Shown: positions 1-12,117 of the stretch, one piece after another
Position numbering within the stretch: the first letter of the stretch is position 1
Layout: each line of letters opens with the position of its first letter
DNA from: Pontederia crassipes
Lineage: Eukaryota > Streptophyta > Magnoliopsida > Commelinales > Pontederiaceae
Length of the DNA stretch: 64,000 nucleotides
Direction: 5' to 3'
Assembly (NCBI GenBank): GCA_030549335.1
Contig: CM060198.1
Location: forward strand, 58,543,453 to 58,607,452
The notes under the pieces: generated by a model
The model's input: the letters and a program-made list of their open reading frames with translations, nothing else
Databases searched by the model: none
What the model was told of the DNA's origin: nothing
Translations under genes and position numbers: made by a program

Positions 1-331
1 ACTTTGATTTTGCAAATATATAGAGGTTATAAGTTTGCCAAGAGCATCTTCATGGTTACCCAAATGCAATGTAATTTCATCAAGCGCATAGCCTAACTGA
101 TACCGGAGATGTAACAATCCAAGGAGTAATGTACAAAAACGGGGAACCTATACTTGTAAAAAAATGCAGAAGCATGTAACTGGTTTAGTTCTTTTTTATT
201 TTTGTGATTATTTAACTATTCATTCAAGTTCCACAGCTCTACCAACAAATTAACCTAATTTAATCAAGAAACTATATGCATGCATCACAGTATGATTTTA
301 AAACTAATTATTTGATCAAAGCTCACTAGAC
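1..331 (-). other. Intron 2 of the PYROXD2-like gene; no clear exon
   Basis: The stretch follows the exon 2 donor and should be intronic. Positions about 1-125 read open on the minus strand in one frame, but the peptide does not match the next part of PYROXD2 as I know it, so I do not call it an exon. Confidence 0.4.
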
Positions 332-873
332 CTGGGATAAGCATTTGCGTCCTTTTCCGAGAACTTTGCGATCTCAGACTTGTTAAACTCTTCATCAGGG
401 CCAAGAAGAAGATAACGCCCGTCTAGGCACGGCGTGAAGGACGAAGGATTCCTCCGAAGCAGCTTCAATCCATGCCTCTTCAACTCCAGCTCCCTTAATC
501 CAACGCATGTCACCAAACTAAGAATCCAACTAAAGGACGAAAGAAAGAAAATGGAGAGGGAGGGCTCAAGCTACCTGATAACGGAGGGGCGAAGGAGGCT
601 CTGGAGGTAGCTACCGCGGGAGAAACGAAACCCCGGAACGATCTCCTCCGTCACGGCGGCGCCCCCGACTACGTGGCGCTTCTCGAGGACGGCTACTGAG
701 AAACCCGCGCGGGCGAGGTAGGCGGCGGCCGTGAGGCCGTTGTGGCCGCCGCCGATCACAACCGCGTCCCACTTCTTGCCGGTGAGCGCCGCGGCACCAG
801 GCGAGCGTTCAATAGTCGAGGACGACAAGAACCTCCGTGAGGCGAATGATCGTCTGGTCACTAGAGGCCACAT
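332..873 (-). CDS. PYROXD2: PYROXD2-like FAD-dependent oxidoreductase, 5' part (runs off left edge)
   Basis: Two coding exons are visible: 575-873 and 332-493, with a short intron 494-574 (donor GTAGCT, acceptor TTAAG). The chosen ATG at 873 opens a basic, Ser/Arg-rich N terminus ([15 protein letters not shown]) that looks like an organelle-targeting peptide, followed by a Rossmann fold with the dinucleotide-binding motif GGGHNG at residues 41-46 and an acidic strand end in [12 protein letters not shown]. Exon 2 continues with [19 protein letters not shown] and [13 protein letters not shown], which I recognise from plant pyridine nucleotide-disulfide oxidoreductase domain protein 2. The reading frame is kept across the splice (AG|G, Arg). 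A donor AG|GTCTAG ends exon 2 at 332 and the rest lies outside the window. The family is flavin-binding and mitochondrial in animals; its plant substrate is not known to me. The identification is firm, the targeting is inferred. Confidence 0.88.
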
Positions 874-1034
874 TTCGCGGGGACGACGCCGGCGGTCGGA
901 GTTCGCCGTCTGCTGTGGCCTCGTCGAGTAGGAGTGATAGCAAGGCAGAGTGGTGCTGTGCTTAGGAAAAGTTTTTGGAAACCAGATATTGTTATTAAAT
1001 ACTAAATAATATCTTTTTACACATAGAGCACCAA

Positions 1035-1106
1035 GGTCCCATGGTCTAGTGGTCAGGACATTGGACTCTGAATCCAGTAACCCGAGTTCAAATCTCGGTG
1101 GGACCT
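1035..1106 (+). tRNA. tRNA-Gln (anticodon CUG)
   Basis: A complete cloverleaf is visible. The acceptor stem pairs 1035-1041 (GGTCCCA) with 1099-1105 (TGGGACC) with no mismatch. The anticodon arm 1061-1077 has a 7-base loop with CTG at 1068-1070, and the T arm has the stem CCGAG/CTCGG around TTCAAAT. No intron is present and no CCA is encoded, as expected for a nuclear gene. A run of nine T from 1106 is a standard RNA polymerase III terminator. The internal promoter boxes lie in the D arm (TGGTCTAGTGG) and the T arm. The gene points away from the oxidoreductase start codon, 162 bp from it. Confidence 0.95.
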
Positions 1107-1114
1107 TTTTTTTT
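1106..1114 (+). terminator. RNA polymerase III terminator of tRNA-Gln
   Basis: An uninterrupted T run directly follows the discriminator position of the tRNA gene. Confidence 0.85.
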
Positions 1115-1600
1115 GCCTCTTTTACAATCAAATTGCGCAATTTGTTCTATAGTACGTAGTCAACATTAATTAATCATGGCATAAACACATCAGCATTTCA
1201 GAAAAAAAAAACACTAGAAGTCGTAACTCTTTATTAGTTAATTTCCTCATCCAAAACTAAAAGTCCAAGAGGCAAATGACCAAATGAGTTAATGAGACTT
1301 GATTCACAAAAAGAGCGTGACATATAACACATTTCTGAGCGTCGTAGTGAGCCACCTTTTTATCTTGTAAAAATGAGAAAGAAACATTGAAAATCACATA
1401 ATGAGAAAAAGCTTTGACAATACAAAGCTTAAACTAACAAATTGGTAAATTTCCGAATGCAGATCTGACAATCCACGGTTTGAATTAAGTAAATATCTCA
1501 ACCGAAGATAAAAGATTACATGCACATTGTTGAATAACGTGCAAATGAACAAAACATTGAATCCAAGCCACAGATTCCATTGTGGACTTGCTATCAATCC

Positions 1601-1979
1601 CTACCGGGACACAGTGGTTTGAAGAGGCAAAGCGCTTTCGACTTCTGTGGACTCTGCAGCCCTCTCTGCAACGACTTTGGACATCCCAAACATCTGAAAA
1701 AGAAACAGAAATGGCAACAGTTAGTGACTCGATTACACTTGCTGACACAACGAGCTTAACTTGGATTAAGTAGGAAGTCTCCCAACCGACCCTTTGAATA
1801 GTCTTCTTAAAGCAAGATTTGTGCTCGTCCATTGATGCGTGAATGAATTCATCTATATGGTCCTTGACATCTTCCAAGAAACCACTTTCTTCTGACTTCT
1901 TCTTCCGGCAAGACATGGTAGCTGCATCAACAGCAAAAGGTGCTTGTTTCTTTTCAGAATTGAGTGTCTGAGACTCCAT
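1601..1979 (-). CDS. Small conserved plant protein of unknown function (93 aa)
   Basis: Two exons, 1791-1979 (63 codons) and 1601-1693 (30 codons plus stop), are separated by a 97-bp intron with donor GTCGGT and acceptor TTTTTCAG. The joined frame is uninterrupted. The protein starts MESQTLNSEKKQAP, carries a basic patch SCRKKKSEE near residues 23-31, then an acidic/amphipathic stretch FLEDVKDHIDEFIHASMDEH (residues 34-53) and SCFKKTIQR-MFGMSKVVAER across the splice, ending in LPLQTTVSR. It has no signal peptide or membrane segment. The pattern, with a conserved-looking helical core and a phase-0 intron, resembles a plant-specific small protein family that I have seen but cannot name, so no function is assigned. 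The start at 1979 is the first ATG, and an AG acceptor lies just upstream at 1989-1990, hinting at an intron in the 5' UTR. Confidence 0.7.
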
Positions 1980-1988
1980 TGTGCAATA

Positions 1989-4160
1989 CTATTTTTTGTG
2001 ATAAATAAAGAAGGAAAGAAAACCAAGGATTATTCAATAGAAGGCTGTAAATTTGTCACAATTGTGATAGGACATAATCCTGAGTATTATTGTTTGAAGA
2101 AAAAATCCTGAATACTGTACCTTTAAAAGTATAAAGAAACAACTGAATGACTAAATATCTGCTGCATAGAAACACAACCTGCCAATTTGATATTCATCTT
2201 GTGCATCAGACTTCTATAACTTACAATAGATGTGAACTCATGGAAAATAAAAGATTGTGCCTAGCGCGGTAGCGCCTACCCTTCCTACCTCCAATAATCA
2301 GGGAACATTTTCCAGGGGGTTTGCCCTCTAGAAGATAGGAATATAAAATACTAATATAGCCTGGTCAGCACTTGCAGTGCCCCTTGATCACAACTTTCTA
2401 AAGATGGCTTGTATAACGTTATCATTTCCTTGTTCTATTTAATAACATAATATTGGGTTGGGGGGATGGGCGCAGAATTTGACAAATGTGATTCAAAGGG
2501 ACTAAACAAGTTATTACCAGAAAAGAAAAGACATGAACCAAGAAGATGCTTGATCATAGATGAAATAAACCAACAAACATAAAATCAAATATTGAAAGAG
2601 TATTTACACTAACAGGTAAAAAGGAACCTAAAGGAGGGTATTACTAGCAAACATTGTTTTTTAGAGAACGTAAGAAGCTTAAAGCTCAACAATATTAATT
2701 AGTTTGGCTCAAAAATCAGGTAGAGTTATTCAAATGGGGAAATTAATGAGAATAACCTCACATCATGCCACAGCATCAGGAAGAGTCAACATCATGCCAC
2801 ACCATTGTTTTCAACATCGGGTGCCACAATATATATCGTTACGCTATAAAAATTTTTCCATAAAAAGAGCTTTCCACCAAAAATTATCTGGTTAAGATCC
2901 TATTAGTCCCTAAATTGCATGCACACTGTTTAAAAAAAAAAAAAAAAGAAAATTTGCATGCACACACAATATGCATGATGGAGCACTTCTTGTATCTGCA
3001 CTCTATCGCATTGCAGTGCTATTGACACTTGGTGTCCAACAAAAGATATAAACTACTAAATAAATTGGCAAATGATGAGCTGGAATCAAATTACATATAT
3101 TTTTTATGGATTCAAGCTATGTTCCCACTTCCCAGCATATTGTCCACATAATGGAAGAAACGGCAGAAGTATCTCATTGTCCCCTAATGTGTCTTCTATT
3201 ACTTTGCTGAAAGGTATGCAAATTTCGTATTGGTGATATTAGACAACTAGTTTGATTTCGTAAAATTTGAAGCTTTCTACAATCCAAGTGAGCGAAAAGA
3301 AAGTAGCCCAAACAAGTTGCCAATGTATTTAATGCCATTGAATAACTTTTTCTTATGCACAAGGAAATGGCTCTCTAAGTGTGCCCAGTTGTTCATTATC
3401 CTAAGTTGATAAGAAAAATGCCAATCAACCAAGCTTATACCTAATAAACAATCTTATATACGAACTTTTTCTTTGGTTCAGGGAAATGTCTTTATCAGTG
3501 TGATCAGTTGTTCATGATTTGAAATTAAGCAGTCCTAACATATCACTAACAATGATATGTCATAAAAGGATACCTAGCAAAGTGGCAAGAAAATTGAAAA
3601 TCAACTAAAATTATTTGGACACAACTACCATAATTGTTCTTTTGAAGACAGGAAGGATTGCGTCCGCCATTTATTTTATTGATATGCTAATTTTTACAAG
3701 ATCACAACTAATACAATTGGGAAAATAGAACTTGAGAATCGGGCTGATTTTCAAATTCATCATCTTGCAAGCCATCAAACAAAGACTAGGTAGCAAGCAG
3801 TTCATAGAAAAGTAAAATTATTCTAAGATGATAGGTTTACCAAAAAATTTTAAGAAACATCAATTTCAAACTTGTTTAACCACTAGATCATAAATTAGCA
3901 CAAAAGATAGTAAACGCACAACGGTCATCGGAAGTTATATGCAACAGATGATCCATTCAAAGCGCAACGCATGAAAAACTTCATTCAGTCTAAACTCGTG
4001 AAGAGAAAAATTGGAAAGAAAACGAACAATTCAGTATCGCCTACGAATGTCATAAAAAACGCACCTTAACCATGAGATAAGACGAGATAAGACTGAGGAG
4101 GTGACGGAAGGGATTCATAAATCATAAGCATAATAAAGAACAGAAAAAAAAAGGAAATAC
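1989..4160 (-). other. Putative long 5'-UTR intron of the small 93-aa gene
   Basis: On the minus strand a good donor (CAG|GTATTT) lies at 4160 and a possible acceptor (AATAG) at 1989. About 2.2 kb of AT-rich sequence without a convincing coding exon lies between them. A GC-rich exon-like block (4161 to about 4310) precedes the donor. This link is inference; the alternative is an intergenic gap. Confidence 0.3.
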
Positions 4161-4310
4161 CTGTTTGGAAGATCGTGCGAGGGGTGCGAGTCAGGGAAGA
4201 GGACGGAAAGCGTTTAAAGGGCCCTCGTCTCCAGCGGCGAGCAACAAAAGAACGGCGGTAACCTTCAAATAGCGGCGGCTGGCGAGCTGCAAACACCTTC
4301 AAAGAACAGC
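4161..4310 (-). other. Possible non-coding first exon
   Basis: This locally GC-rich block, rich in CGGCGG and CGCCG on the minus strand, ends in a canonical donor at 4160. It would fit a first UTR exon of the 93-aa gene. There is no transcript evidence. Confidence 0.3.
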
Positions 4311-4329
4311 CGCTATCGACGGCGAGAGG

Positions 4330-5339
4330 AGCACCGTGGAAAAATGTTTATGGCCGAGAAAAAAAAAGGAAAAGGAAAAAACAAATAGAAGAAATTGAGG
4401 TAGAGACGCATTCCGCAAGAGGGGGTTTGAGAAGGTTCGAGAAGTTTGCATTTTCATGTCTTCCTCCTGTTTTTTTTTATTTACCGCATTTTATTGTCCA
4501 AAAAAAGCTATTGCTAGTTTTATATAATAAAATTTAAAAAAATCTGATATTTTTCTATTTTTTTTTGTAAAAGTTAAGAGCTTTATTTATTGTTTATCAA
4601 GTTGCAATTTCAATTAAACTTTCTAATTTTTACAAGTATAGTACGAGTCATTTCATTCCATGAATTAAAATATCGACTCCTTATAAAATCCCATCTTGAA
4701 TTATTCTTCTTTGTGGCATTTTTACCATTTCCCTTTTTCTCATGTGCCCACCATTTTAAGTGGAGGGGGACAAGAGGAATGAAACTTCAGACAGAGACAA
4801 TCGACACAGTAATGATACGAAAAGTAAAATGGAAAAACAAACACATTAAAATCACGTTAATCATAACACCAGAGTTTCTTCGCCCCATTCATGCTGGAAA
4901 AACTAAAAAAAGTAATAGTTTATGCATAAAAAGGAGAAGATCAGGGTATGCTTAGAAGTTAGAACTCATTGCATGATGAAACAAAACAATAACCAAAGCA
5001 CTCATAATTAGTCTTCAACAAAATGCCTTGTTGAACGAACAATTGCAAAATAACCCACAATGACAATTTCGTTCGTGTCCCAGAGAGTAGGAACTCGAAA
5101 AATATGAACTGTCTGTTGAAATCAGAACATATGTTCTATAGCATTCCCAAAACTGGAAGGGAAAGACGAAGATTACATGAATAAACACACTAATATAAAC
5201 AACACATTTAAACAATGATTCCATTTCTACTCTGCCAAAGAAATGATCTCTATATGAGTTCAGCAATACTGTTCTGTAAACTAGAAGATTGCTCCTAAGT
5301 ATATCTGCTTGGTTACTCCACTATGGTCGTTCACTTCAT
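4330..5339. other. Intergenic and 3' flank of ARL2, no feature seen
   Basis: AT-rich sequence with homopolymer runs. The open frames here are short and have no recognisable product. The part next to 5340 is presumably the 3' UTR of ARL2 (minus strand). Confidence 0.4.
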
Positions 5340-7840
5340 TCAGTCGAGAACATAAATCCGAGAAGCTATATCCTGCACCAACCAATCAAATCCTTCAAGC
5401 AATCCTTCTCCTGTGTAAGCGCTACAACCCATTAGCTTCCAGTGCCTCGTTTTGTCCATGGCATCTAAATTCAGAACCTGGGAGAAGAAAAACCAAGTCA
5501 AATTGTTTTAATAAAAGCCTCCTGACCATTCACGACAATCAAGATGACAGGACAATAGGAAAGCTCAACATAATAGACAAGCAATTCTTCTAAATGCGCC
5601 AACAATGATGGACTTTTCTCTTCTTTTTGGAGGAACTGTGATGGAATTTTTTTGAAAGTGAGGAACTGTGATGGAGTTCCAAATAGAAATTCATAGAAAC
5701 ACCCTTCCAAATAGCTTAATGATCAGCTATGATGTTTGCAATGAAATCTAACAGCTGGAGTGGGATTATCATCTTCACATTAGCAATATGTATACATTTA
5801 CCGTACCAGAAATCATCAGAATTGCAAATACAAGTAACCTCTGAAAGTTTCTCATATAGGCTTCAATCTCGAGTTACAATCTTGGTACTAGATAGAGACA
5901 GATTCCTCAATTATTTAAAGACAAATATATTGCACCTTCATTGATTTTTTTTGTTAAATGTTAAATAAACACTGATCCACACTCGGGTAATTACTAAAAG
6001 AATTTGCCCTTTCATTTTTTCATCAAAGACTAATTTTGCCTTTATTTTTTTTTTATTTTAAACATTTGATAGAAAGACAAACTTAACCTAAAAATATTAT
6101 CCATCAGTCTTCCACCAAAAGGTGGATTGAAACTATGGGATGTGGAGGGATGGTGCCCTCCCTCAAAATCCCTTACAACTTTCCCTTAGCCTAAGTTATT
6201 TTGGCCACACCTTTCTTCCATCCTCTACCTCCTAAAGGCTCTAATTTCTGTCACATATGAAACATGTCAATATAAACGCATCCAAAAAAGTCTTAGAACA
6301 CCAATTGAAACCGAACACTTACTTTAACTATTTCTTCTGGTTTAAGGGCCCCTTGGATATCCTGCTTATTTGCAAAGACCAACAAAGATGCCCCAGATAA
6401 TCTCTGCCAAAATTAAAAGGAAAGGAATATAAGAGCTTAACTAGTATTTTCAACTTTTTTACAGTATCTTTGAAGCAACATAAAGCACAAACAGAAACCT
6501 CAATGTTTGGAGAAAAGGCAACAGGATTTTAATGTACTTTATCTGACATTATCTTGAATATCAATAGTGATAAAATCAACATTTTACATCTTGTCTTTCA
6601 GCTTGGATCTGTTTTAAAGATTGATTTCCATCAACACTTTTGAAAGTAAACAAATATTTCATAATATGTGCTTTCTAGTAAATGCAAGAGAAGAAAGGAA
6701 ACTGTTACACTAGAGCTTACAGTAAACAACATTTACAATCATCTAGTGGTATGACTATTACTTTTTTCTTTTGTCTATCTTTCTAATCTAATATTTTGGG
6801 TTTCTACATATGATGCAAATTAATAAGAAGCTTTATCTTGTAGTACTTGGATGGACTCATGAAAATTCAACTAAACAATGAGAAAAAAATCTAGATGATA
6901 CGTACTCAAAAGAAAAGGGGATGAGCTAACTATTGGACAGCAACTCATGATATTCTCAATTAGATAATAGTGTAAATAATATTAAGATAGTATACATTCC
7001 ATAAATAAATGTCAGATGATATCCCATCTCCAAGGTGTACATGCCAGAAACAAATGTCAGATGATATTCCATCTCAGATTCCGCATGATTAGGGAAACAT
7101 AACGAGCAACAATCTTCCAGGAAAAGGAGAAAATGGACAAACAGCAACATTAAGACTTGCAAAAGTAAGTTGTTGATTGGTTGTCATGGCAAAGTTCATA
7201 AGATTATGAGTTATGTCAAAAGATAGCGCAAAAAAGGAAAAACAAAACTTTAATTACATTTATTAGCTTATGAATCAAATCAAACCAAACATGCTGTACA
7301 AAATGGATCAAACCAAACCTCTTCCTTCAAGAGGTTCTCCAGTTCCATCCTGCAGTCGTCCAACCGCCGCACGTCGGAGCTGTCGACCACCCACACCAAC
7401 CCATCCGTCTGCTCAAAGTAGTTGCGCCAGTAGGACCGGATGGTCTTCTGCCCGCCCACGTCCCATATGTTCAGTGCGTACCTTGCAGCATCGGCGGCAT
7501 CCGATCAAATTACCAAAATCTCATCGCGAGACCCAAATTAGGAACAAAAAGTTGCACAACGAACAAGAGGAGGCTCAGAGGTTTTACTTCTGGTACTTGA
7601 TGGTCTTGATGTTGAAGCCCAGCGTGGGGCTGATGATGCTGGTGTCCTCGCCGTTGATCTTGAGCACGATCGTCGTCTTCCCGGAGTTGTCGAGGCCCCT
7701 GCAACGCGCGAAGAGAGGAGGTCAGCAATGTGAAGGGGAGATCCGCGAGGAGATGGAGAGGGGAGAGAGACGTACACCATGAGGATTCGCATCTCCTTCT
7801 CCTTCTTTTTGATCTTTCTGATGATGCTTAGAAGCCCCAT
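5340..7840 (-). CDS. ARL2: ADP-ribosylation factor-like GTPase ARL2 (TITAN5/HALLIMASCH ortholog)
   Basis: Five exons give a 185-residue protein, the same length as Arabidopsis TTN5: 7776-7840, 7588-7698, 7319-7481, 6323-6403 and 5340-5477 (stop TGA at 5340-5342). All junctions are GT-AG and in frame. The small GTPase motifs are intact: P-loop GLDNSGKTT from residue 23, WDVGGQ with Gln70, NKQD at 125-128 and CSAYTGEG at 158-165. The N terminus [17 protein letters not shown] is diagnostic for ARL2 rather than ARF1. ARL2 acts with tubulin-folding cofactors in making alpha/beta-tubulin dimers, and loss in Arabidopsis gives giant endosperm nuclei (known for the family). The second, third and fourth introns are 106, 915 and 845 bp and the first is 77 bp. 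The exons are GC-rich at the 5' end only. Nothing looks broken. Confidence 0.96.
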
Positions 7841-8880
7841 TTCGGGAGGGGATGCGCCGCGGAGTCCAACAGTCGGGACGGCCTGTCTCGATGCCTTGAG
7901 CTGGCCGCGCCGGGTGGCTAATAACGTCGATGGCGGCGGCGACGATGCCGGAGCGGCGAGGGGCGGAGGGTCGTTAGCGGGGCAGTAATGAGAGGGAATG
8001 AGGGTAATAATGGAAACAACCGAGTCTATCTATTTTTTTTTATGGTCACCTGACTATTCGGGAAGCGGAGTAGACCGTCCCACTCAACGCGAACAAAAAT
8101 TTTCTATACTCGTAAAGACTCAAATCTGAGACATATTTTCTATACTCGTAAAGACTCAAATATGAGACATATGCCTGACTATAATAGATGAAGCCTTATG
8201 AAATTATTATTCACTCCATCCAACCCCCATTGATAGAGTCTATTTATTTTATTTTGATGCCCGTCTTGCCGTGGCAATAAAATTATAAAATCAATCATTC
8301 AAGTTTAATGTAATTTTTTGGGGAAAAGTTTAATATAAATTCAACCGATACCATGTCTCGTCATTCAATTCAAATTCACTATCATTTTTACAAATTTAAA
8401 ATGGAATGAAATAATTATTATCCGTTCAAGATAACTTTGAAACCAAGAAATTGTTATTATGATGATTGGAATACGAGCGACACTTTCGGCACTTAATTAA
8501 CAAACTGTTGGTAGAGTTAAATAACAACTCCAAAGTAAAGCAAAGATAGACAACCGGACCAGACCGGTCCAATCAGATTTGCCCAAGCCCGGCAGGCCGA
8601 GTCAGGTCATGACCAGGTCCATGTCACGCACTTCACAGGGCTCCAAAGAGATGGATAATAAAGAAGAGAGCCGTTTTTAGAGTTTTACGCTTTCATAACG
8701 GATTAAATAAGAGGGGCAATAAAACTAATTAAATTTTATTTGCGAAAACTAAATGAATTGTGCTCATAATTATGATATGTTCATCGCCACCACGAAGACG
8801 TGCATTTGGTTACATATCACAGATGCACCTTAAAGGGAAACCAACTTGAGAGCCGCCTCCTTAAATCTCAAGAACAAAAG
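7841..8880. other. Upstream region of ARL2 and 3' flank of the pyrophosphatase
   Basis: A GC-rich stretch up to about 7990 is the likely ARL2 5' UTR/promoter (CGGCGGCGAC-type repeats). The rest is AT-rich. It contains a near-perfect 36-bp tandem duplication at 8099-8134 and 8135-8170 and a GC-richer patch around 8555-8630. No gene is seen. Confidence 0.5.
8099..8170. repeat. 36-bp tandem duplication, two copies
   Basis: Two adjacent copies beginning ATTTTCTATACTCGTAAAGA differ at one base. They lie about 260 bp upstream of the ARL2 start codon. Confidence 0.85.
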
Positions 8881-11800
8881 TCAGACCAGTGAAAGCTCTC
8901 CAGCAGGAACAGATCTTTTAACTAATTTTGCCCACGACTCATTCGTCTCAGTGATAACCTTGAGAGCAAAGTCCTACGGGAAAATATGAATGACAGAAAG
9001 AAATCAGAAAGGAAGTAAGAACATTGATAGAGCAAATCAACATCTTATTTAAAAGATTAAAGCAATAGTTTGCACCAAGGCTCGACCATTTGAATCTTCA
9101 TTAACAAATATGCATATTCAAAGTATTCCTCATAAAGGTTGCAATCAGAACATATAAGTCACAAAATATGGATGGCCCTCTTAGAATATCTGGTTTATAA
9201 AAAAAATGATAAATAAAAAATGCTGATCTTTCTCTTTTCTATTTGTGATTAGCTCATCCCATGAACTATTCCATGGGGAACAGATTAATTCATCGGAAAC
9301 CCCCAACTGTCTAATGAAGTATGAAGAATTTAGAATGTAGGTAATGAATACCAATATACAAGGAAATTACCTTGTTTGCCGCCTTGTTGCCAAGTCCAAA
9401 CTTATTTGCAGGTTTTCCATCTGGAATCTTGTAGTCTCTAAACCAGTCCCTTATAGCAGTAAGAGTTCCCTGAAGCAACAGCGAGACATTACCATATGAT
9501 CAAAAATATTTCACATTTGTCCAACAGTGATGACCGACTTATGAAATGAAGGAACAGAAAGCATGCAGTTGCTACAAATTTGCAGCCATTCCTCATGTCC
9601 TCTGAAAAAAAAGGGAAAACCCCTTTTTTAGGGGAAAAAGGATGATTAACCAGAATGTCAAATTGTTAATCATCCAAAATATATTAAAAGGTCAATTTAA
9701 GGCACAAAGGTTACAGAAGAAAATAACTCTAAACCCTAAACCCTAAACCATATTTCAATGGAAAATAACTATATTATTAAAGTTTACTTTGCCAATTGAT
9801 TCAAGCCAGTATCAAACAGTTTCAATTGTTACGAAAATGATTTTTGCCATTTATAATACAGTCCATAAACATTAAGACATCAGTTCAACTTGTTCAGAAT
9901 TAACTTTGGCATAATGCTTAATTCCTTGTTACTAAGAAAACTATACAAATTGAGACCACTGAGGAAATTAATACTGCAAACAACAGAGCTACTCAAGCCA
10001 AGGGAATAATATGACACTGCAAGAAATTTTGAATTCCGAAGGTGCAAAGATTAAATTCAGAATAAGAACATTTAAAAAGGCTTACATGCATCTCAAAAGG
10101 AGGTCGTTCAAGCATAATAATCTAGTTGTGTGCTATTCAGCACTCACTACTTGGGGATCTATAAATCTTGAGTCACCAGATCCTTCATAACATCACTTAA
10201 AACAGCAGAATTCAATTTTTTGGTGTTTCTTGTTTATGATAGATGTTGATTTTGGATCCTTTCACTACATGGTACTAAGGAAACATTAAACTTACAGGGA
10301 AATGCTTCTCAACATCATCCACGTCATTAACAAGTGAAGCTCGAGGATCATCCAATGAGATAGCAACAATCTTCCAGTCAAGCTCTCCTTCATCAATCAT
10401 GGCTAAAGCTCCCAAAGGCTTCACTTTGAGAACCTCACCAATATTAGCCTGTCTGTCGCCTATTTCAACAACATCAACTGCACAAGAAGCATCGAAATAT
10501 TTTTTTTACTAAAACACTGTCAAGTTCCTTCCTGTATCTACAAAAGCATACATGAAATGTCATTTTAATAGACTTGACGACATAAGGTAGTAGACCTGGA
10601 TCATTATCACCAAATGCACCTTCAACTTCTGTATTGGCGAATGAAGGGTCCTCCCAAGTCTGAGGAAGCAATCCGTAGTTCCAGTTTATGTTATACCTGT
10701 TATCAACACATTAAGGAACGAGAAGTTCAGATATTTCTTTCAAAGAGAACATCATTCTTTCCAATTATTGAGGTCATCAAATATGCAAATAGAAAAGCTT
10801 GGTCCAAGGGTGGTGTGTACCTTCTCAACTATATTCATGCATTTGTCTTCCAATGGTGTAGTAATTTTCTCTTACTTATCAATTTAATTTCTTTCATCTT
10901 TATTACTAGTTCTCTGAAAACTTTTCATCAAAGGGACACTTGCATAGCACAAAAATTTGAAATTTCAGAGTTAGATGGAATAATCAATTAAAACAATTGC
11001 ATCCAACTGCAAGTTTCAAATGTTTGCTATCGTAAGGCAAGGTTAGTGATCATCCTTTCTCTTCTCAATTAAAAAAAAAAGGTTCTGCAAACAATGCCTA
11101 TATACATGTAATCAAATTAAGCATCTTTCCAATTATTCTGTCAATCTTTTATATCACGAACATCATAAAAAGGAGCATTTTAAACTTGTAGTAGTTTAAC
11201 AAAACATATCAATTTCAGTAAATGTGAAACTGGGAAAAACGACTACGAAACTCCCATTGGAGAAAATAAATGTAATTAACTATATACATTATTCTTACTT
11301 TTTTTTCCCCGCAGAACATAGCATCCTGAAACTATTTTGGACATTGTGCCTTAGACAGGCAAAGAACTACATCTCCACACCCAATATTGCCAACATGGAT
11401 CAGAAAAAAAGGTGAAAAGAGGAGCAAAGTAGCCAAATTTAGAACAGTTTCTAGAGGCTGGCAACTGCAAGTGAGCATATCTAAAGTACTACATTCTTTG
11501 TACAGTCATCGTGCAATCCACGGCAAAAAAGAACAATCTTCGCAAGCCACCCAGTGTTAAATTAATGACTGCCGAAGCTCTCTACATCCAATGATCGGAC
11601 GTCTATCCATTCAAAGCGTATATGAAGGAATGGACGCAGAAGGAAGAGGCAAAGTGACGAAGATCGAAATGTGAAAGAAATCTCACGGATAATATCGAAG
11701 TTTTCCTTTCTTGGTGTCCTGTTTGATGGGGGTGAAGGCCTCGTCGGTGGCAACCTCCATCTTGGCGCTGGACTCCTTGGGGATTTCCACGACGAAGTTG

Positions 11801-12117
11801 AAAACCCCGTCCCCCAGGTGCAAGGGCACGTCGTGCCACGGCGATATCTTCTTGCCCGATCCGTCGAGGAAGAAGACGCGGTAGTCGAGGGTCTCCGGCT
11901 GGCCGTCCTCCTTGATCTGGACGCCGTCGACCTTGTAGAGGGCGGATACGTGGCACCTCCTACCGAGCCGGAGGGAGACGGCCCGCTGCTTCTGAGAGAC
12001 GAGCACGCGGCTGCCGAGTGAGGATGATCCGCCCCACCGGATGCCGCGGCTGAAGGCACCTGCGGCGGCGGCCGCGGAGGTGAGTCTGGTGGCGGAGGCG
12101 GTGGCGGCCGCGGCCAT
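8881..12117 (-). CDS. PPA6: Soluble inorganic pyrophosphatase, chloroplast type (PPA6-like)
   Basis: Five exons encode 301 residues: 11687-12117, 10596-10696, 10296-10477, 9371-9469 and 8881-8973 (stop TGA at 8881-8883). All splice sites are GT-AG and phases match. The Ala/Ser/Arg-rich first 57 or so residues look like a plastid transit peptide. The mature part has the family I pyrophosphatase signature DNDPVDV, split by intron 2 at residues 174-180, preceded by NYGLLPQTWEDP and followed by GDRQANIGEVLKVKPLGAL and WKIVAISLDDP. The enzyme hydrolyses pyrophosphate to two phosphates with Mg2+; in plastids it pulls forward starch, nucleotide and other anabolic reactions. The length matches Arabidopsis PPA6 (about 300). 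The first exon is strongly GC-rich. A gypsy retroelement begins only about 245 bp upstream of the ATG, so the promoter is short or partly retroelement-derived. Confidence 0.95.
9729..9749. repeat. Short telomere-like repeat in pyrophosphatase intron 3
   Basis: About three units of the plant telobox CTAAACC/CCCTAAA stand in the intron between the third and fourth coding exons. Teloboxes are known regulatory motifs in plant promoters, but a role inside an intron is speculative. Confidence 0.7.

Noticed and set aside
571-1140. N-terminal extension of the PYROXD2 frame to 1140
   Set aside because: It would run through the antisense of the tRNA-Gln gene; the ATG at 873 starts a normal targeting peptide and fits the family.
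4066-4302. A 78-residue minus-strand frame near 4.2 kb
   Set aside because: It is Arg/Phe-rich without family features and spans a likely splice donor; it is better explained as a non-coding first exon.
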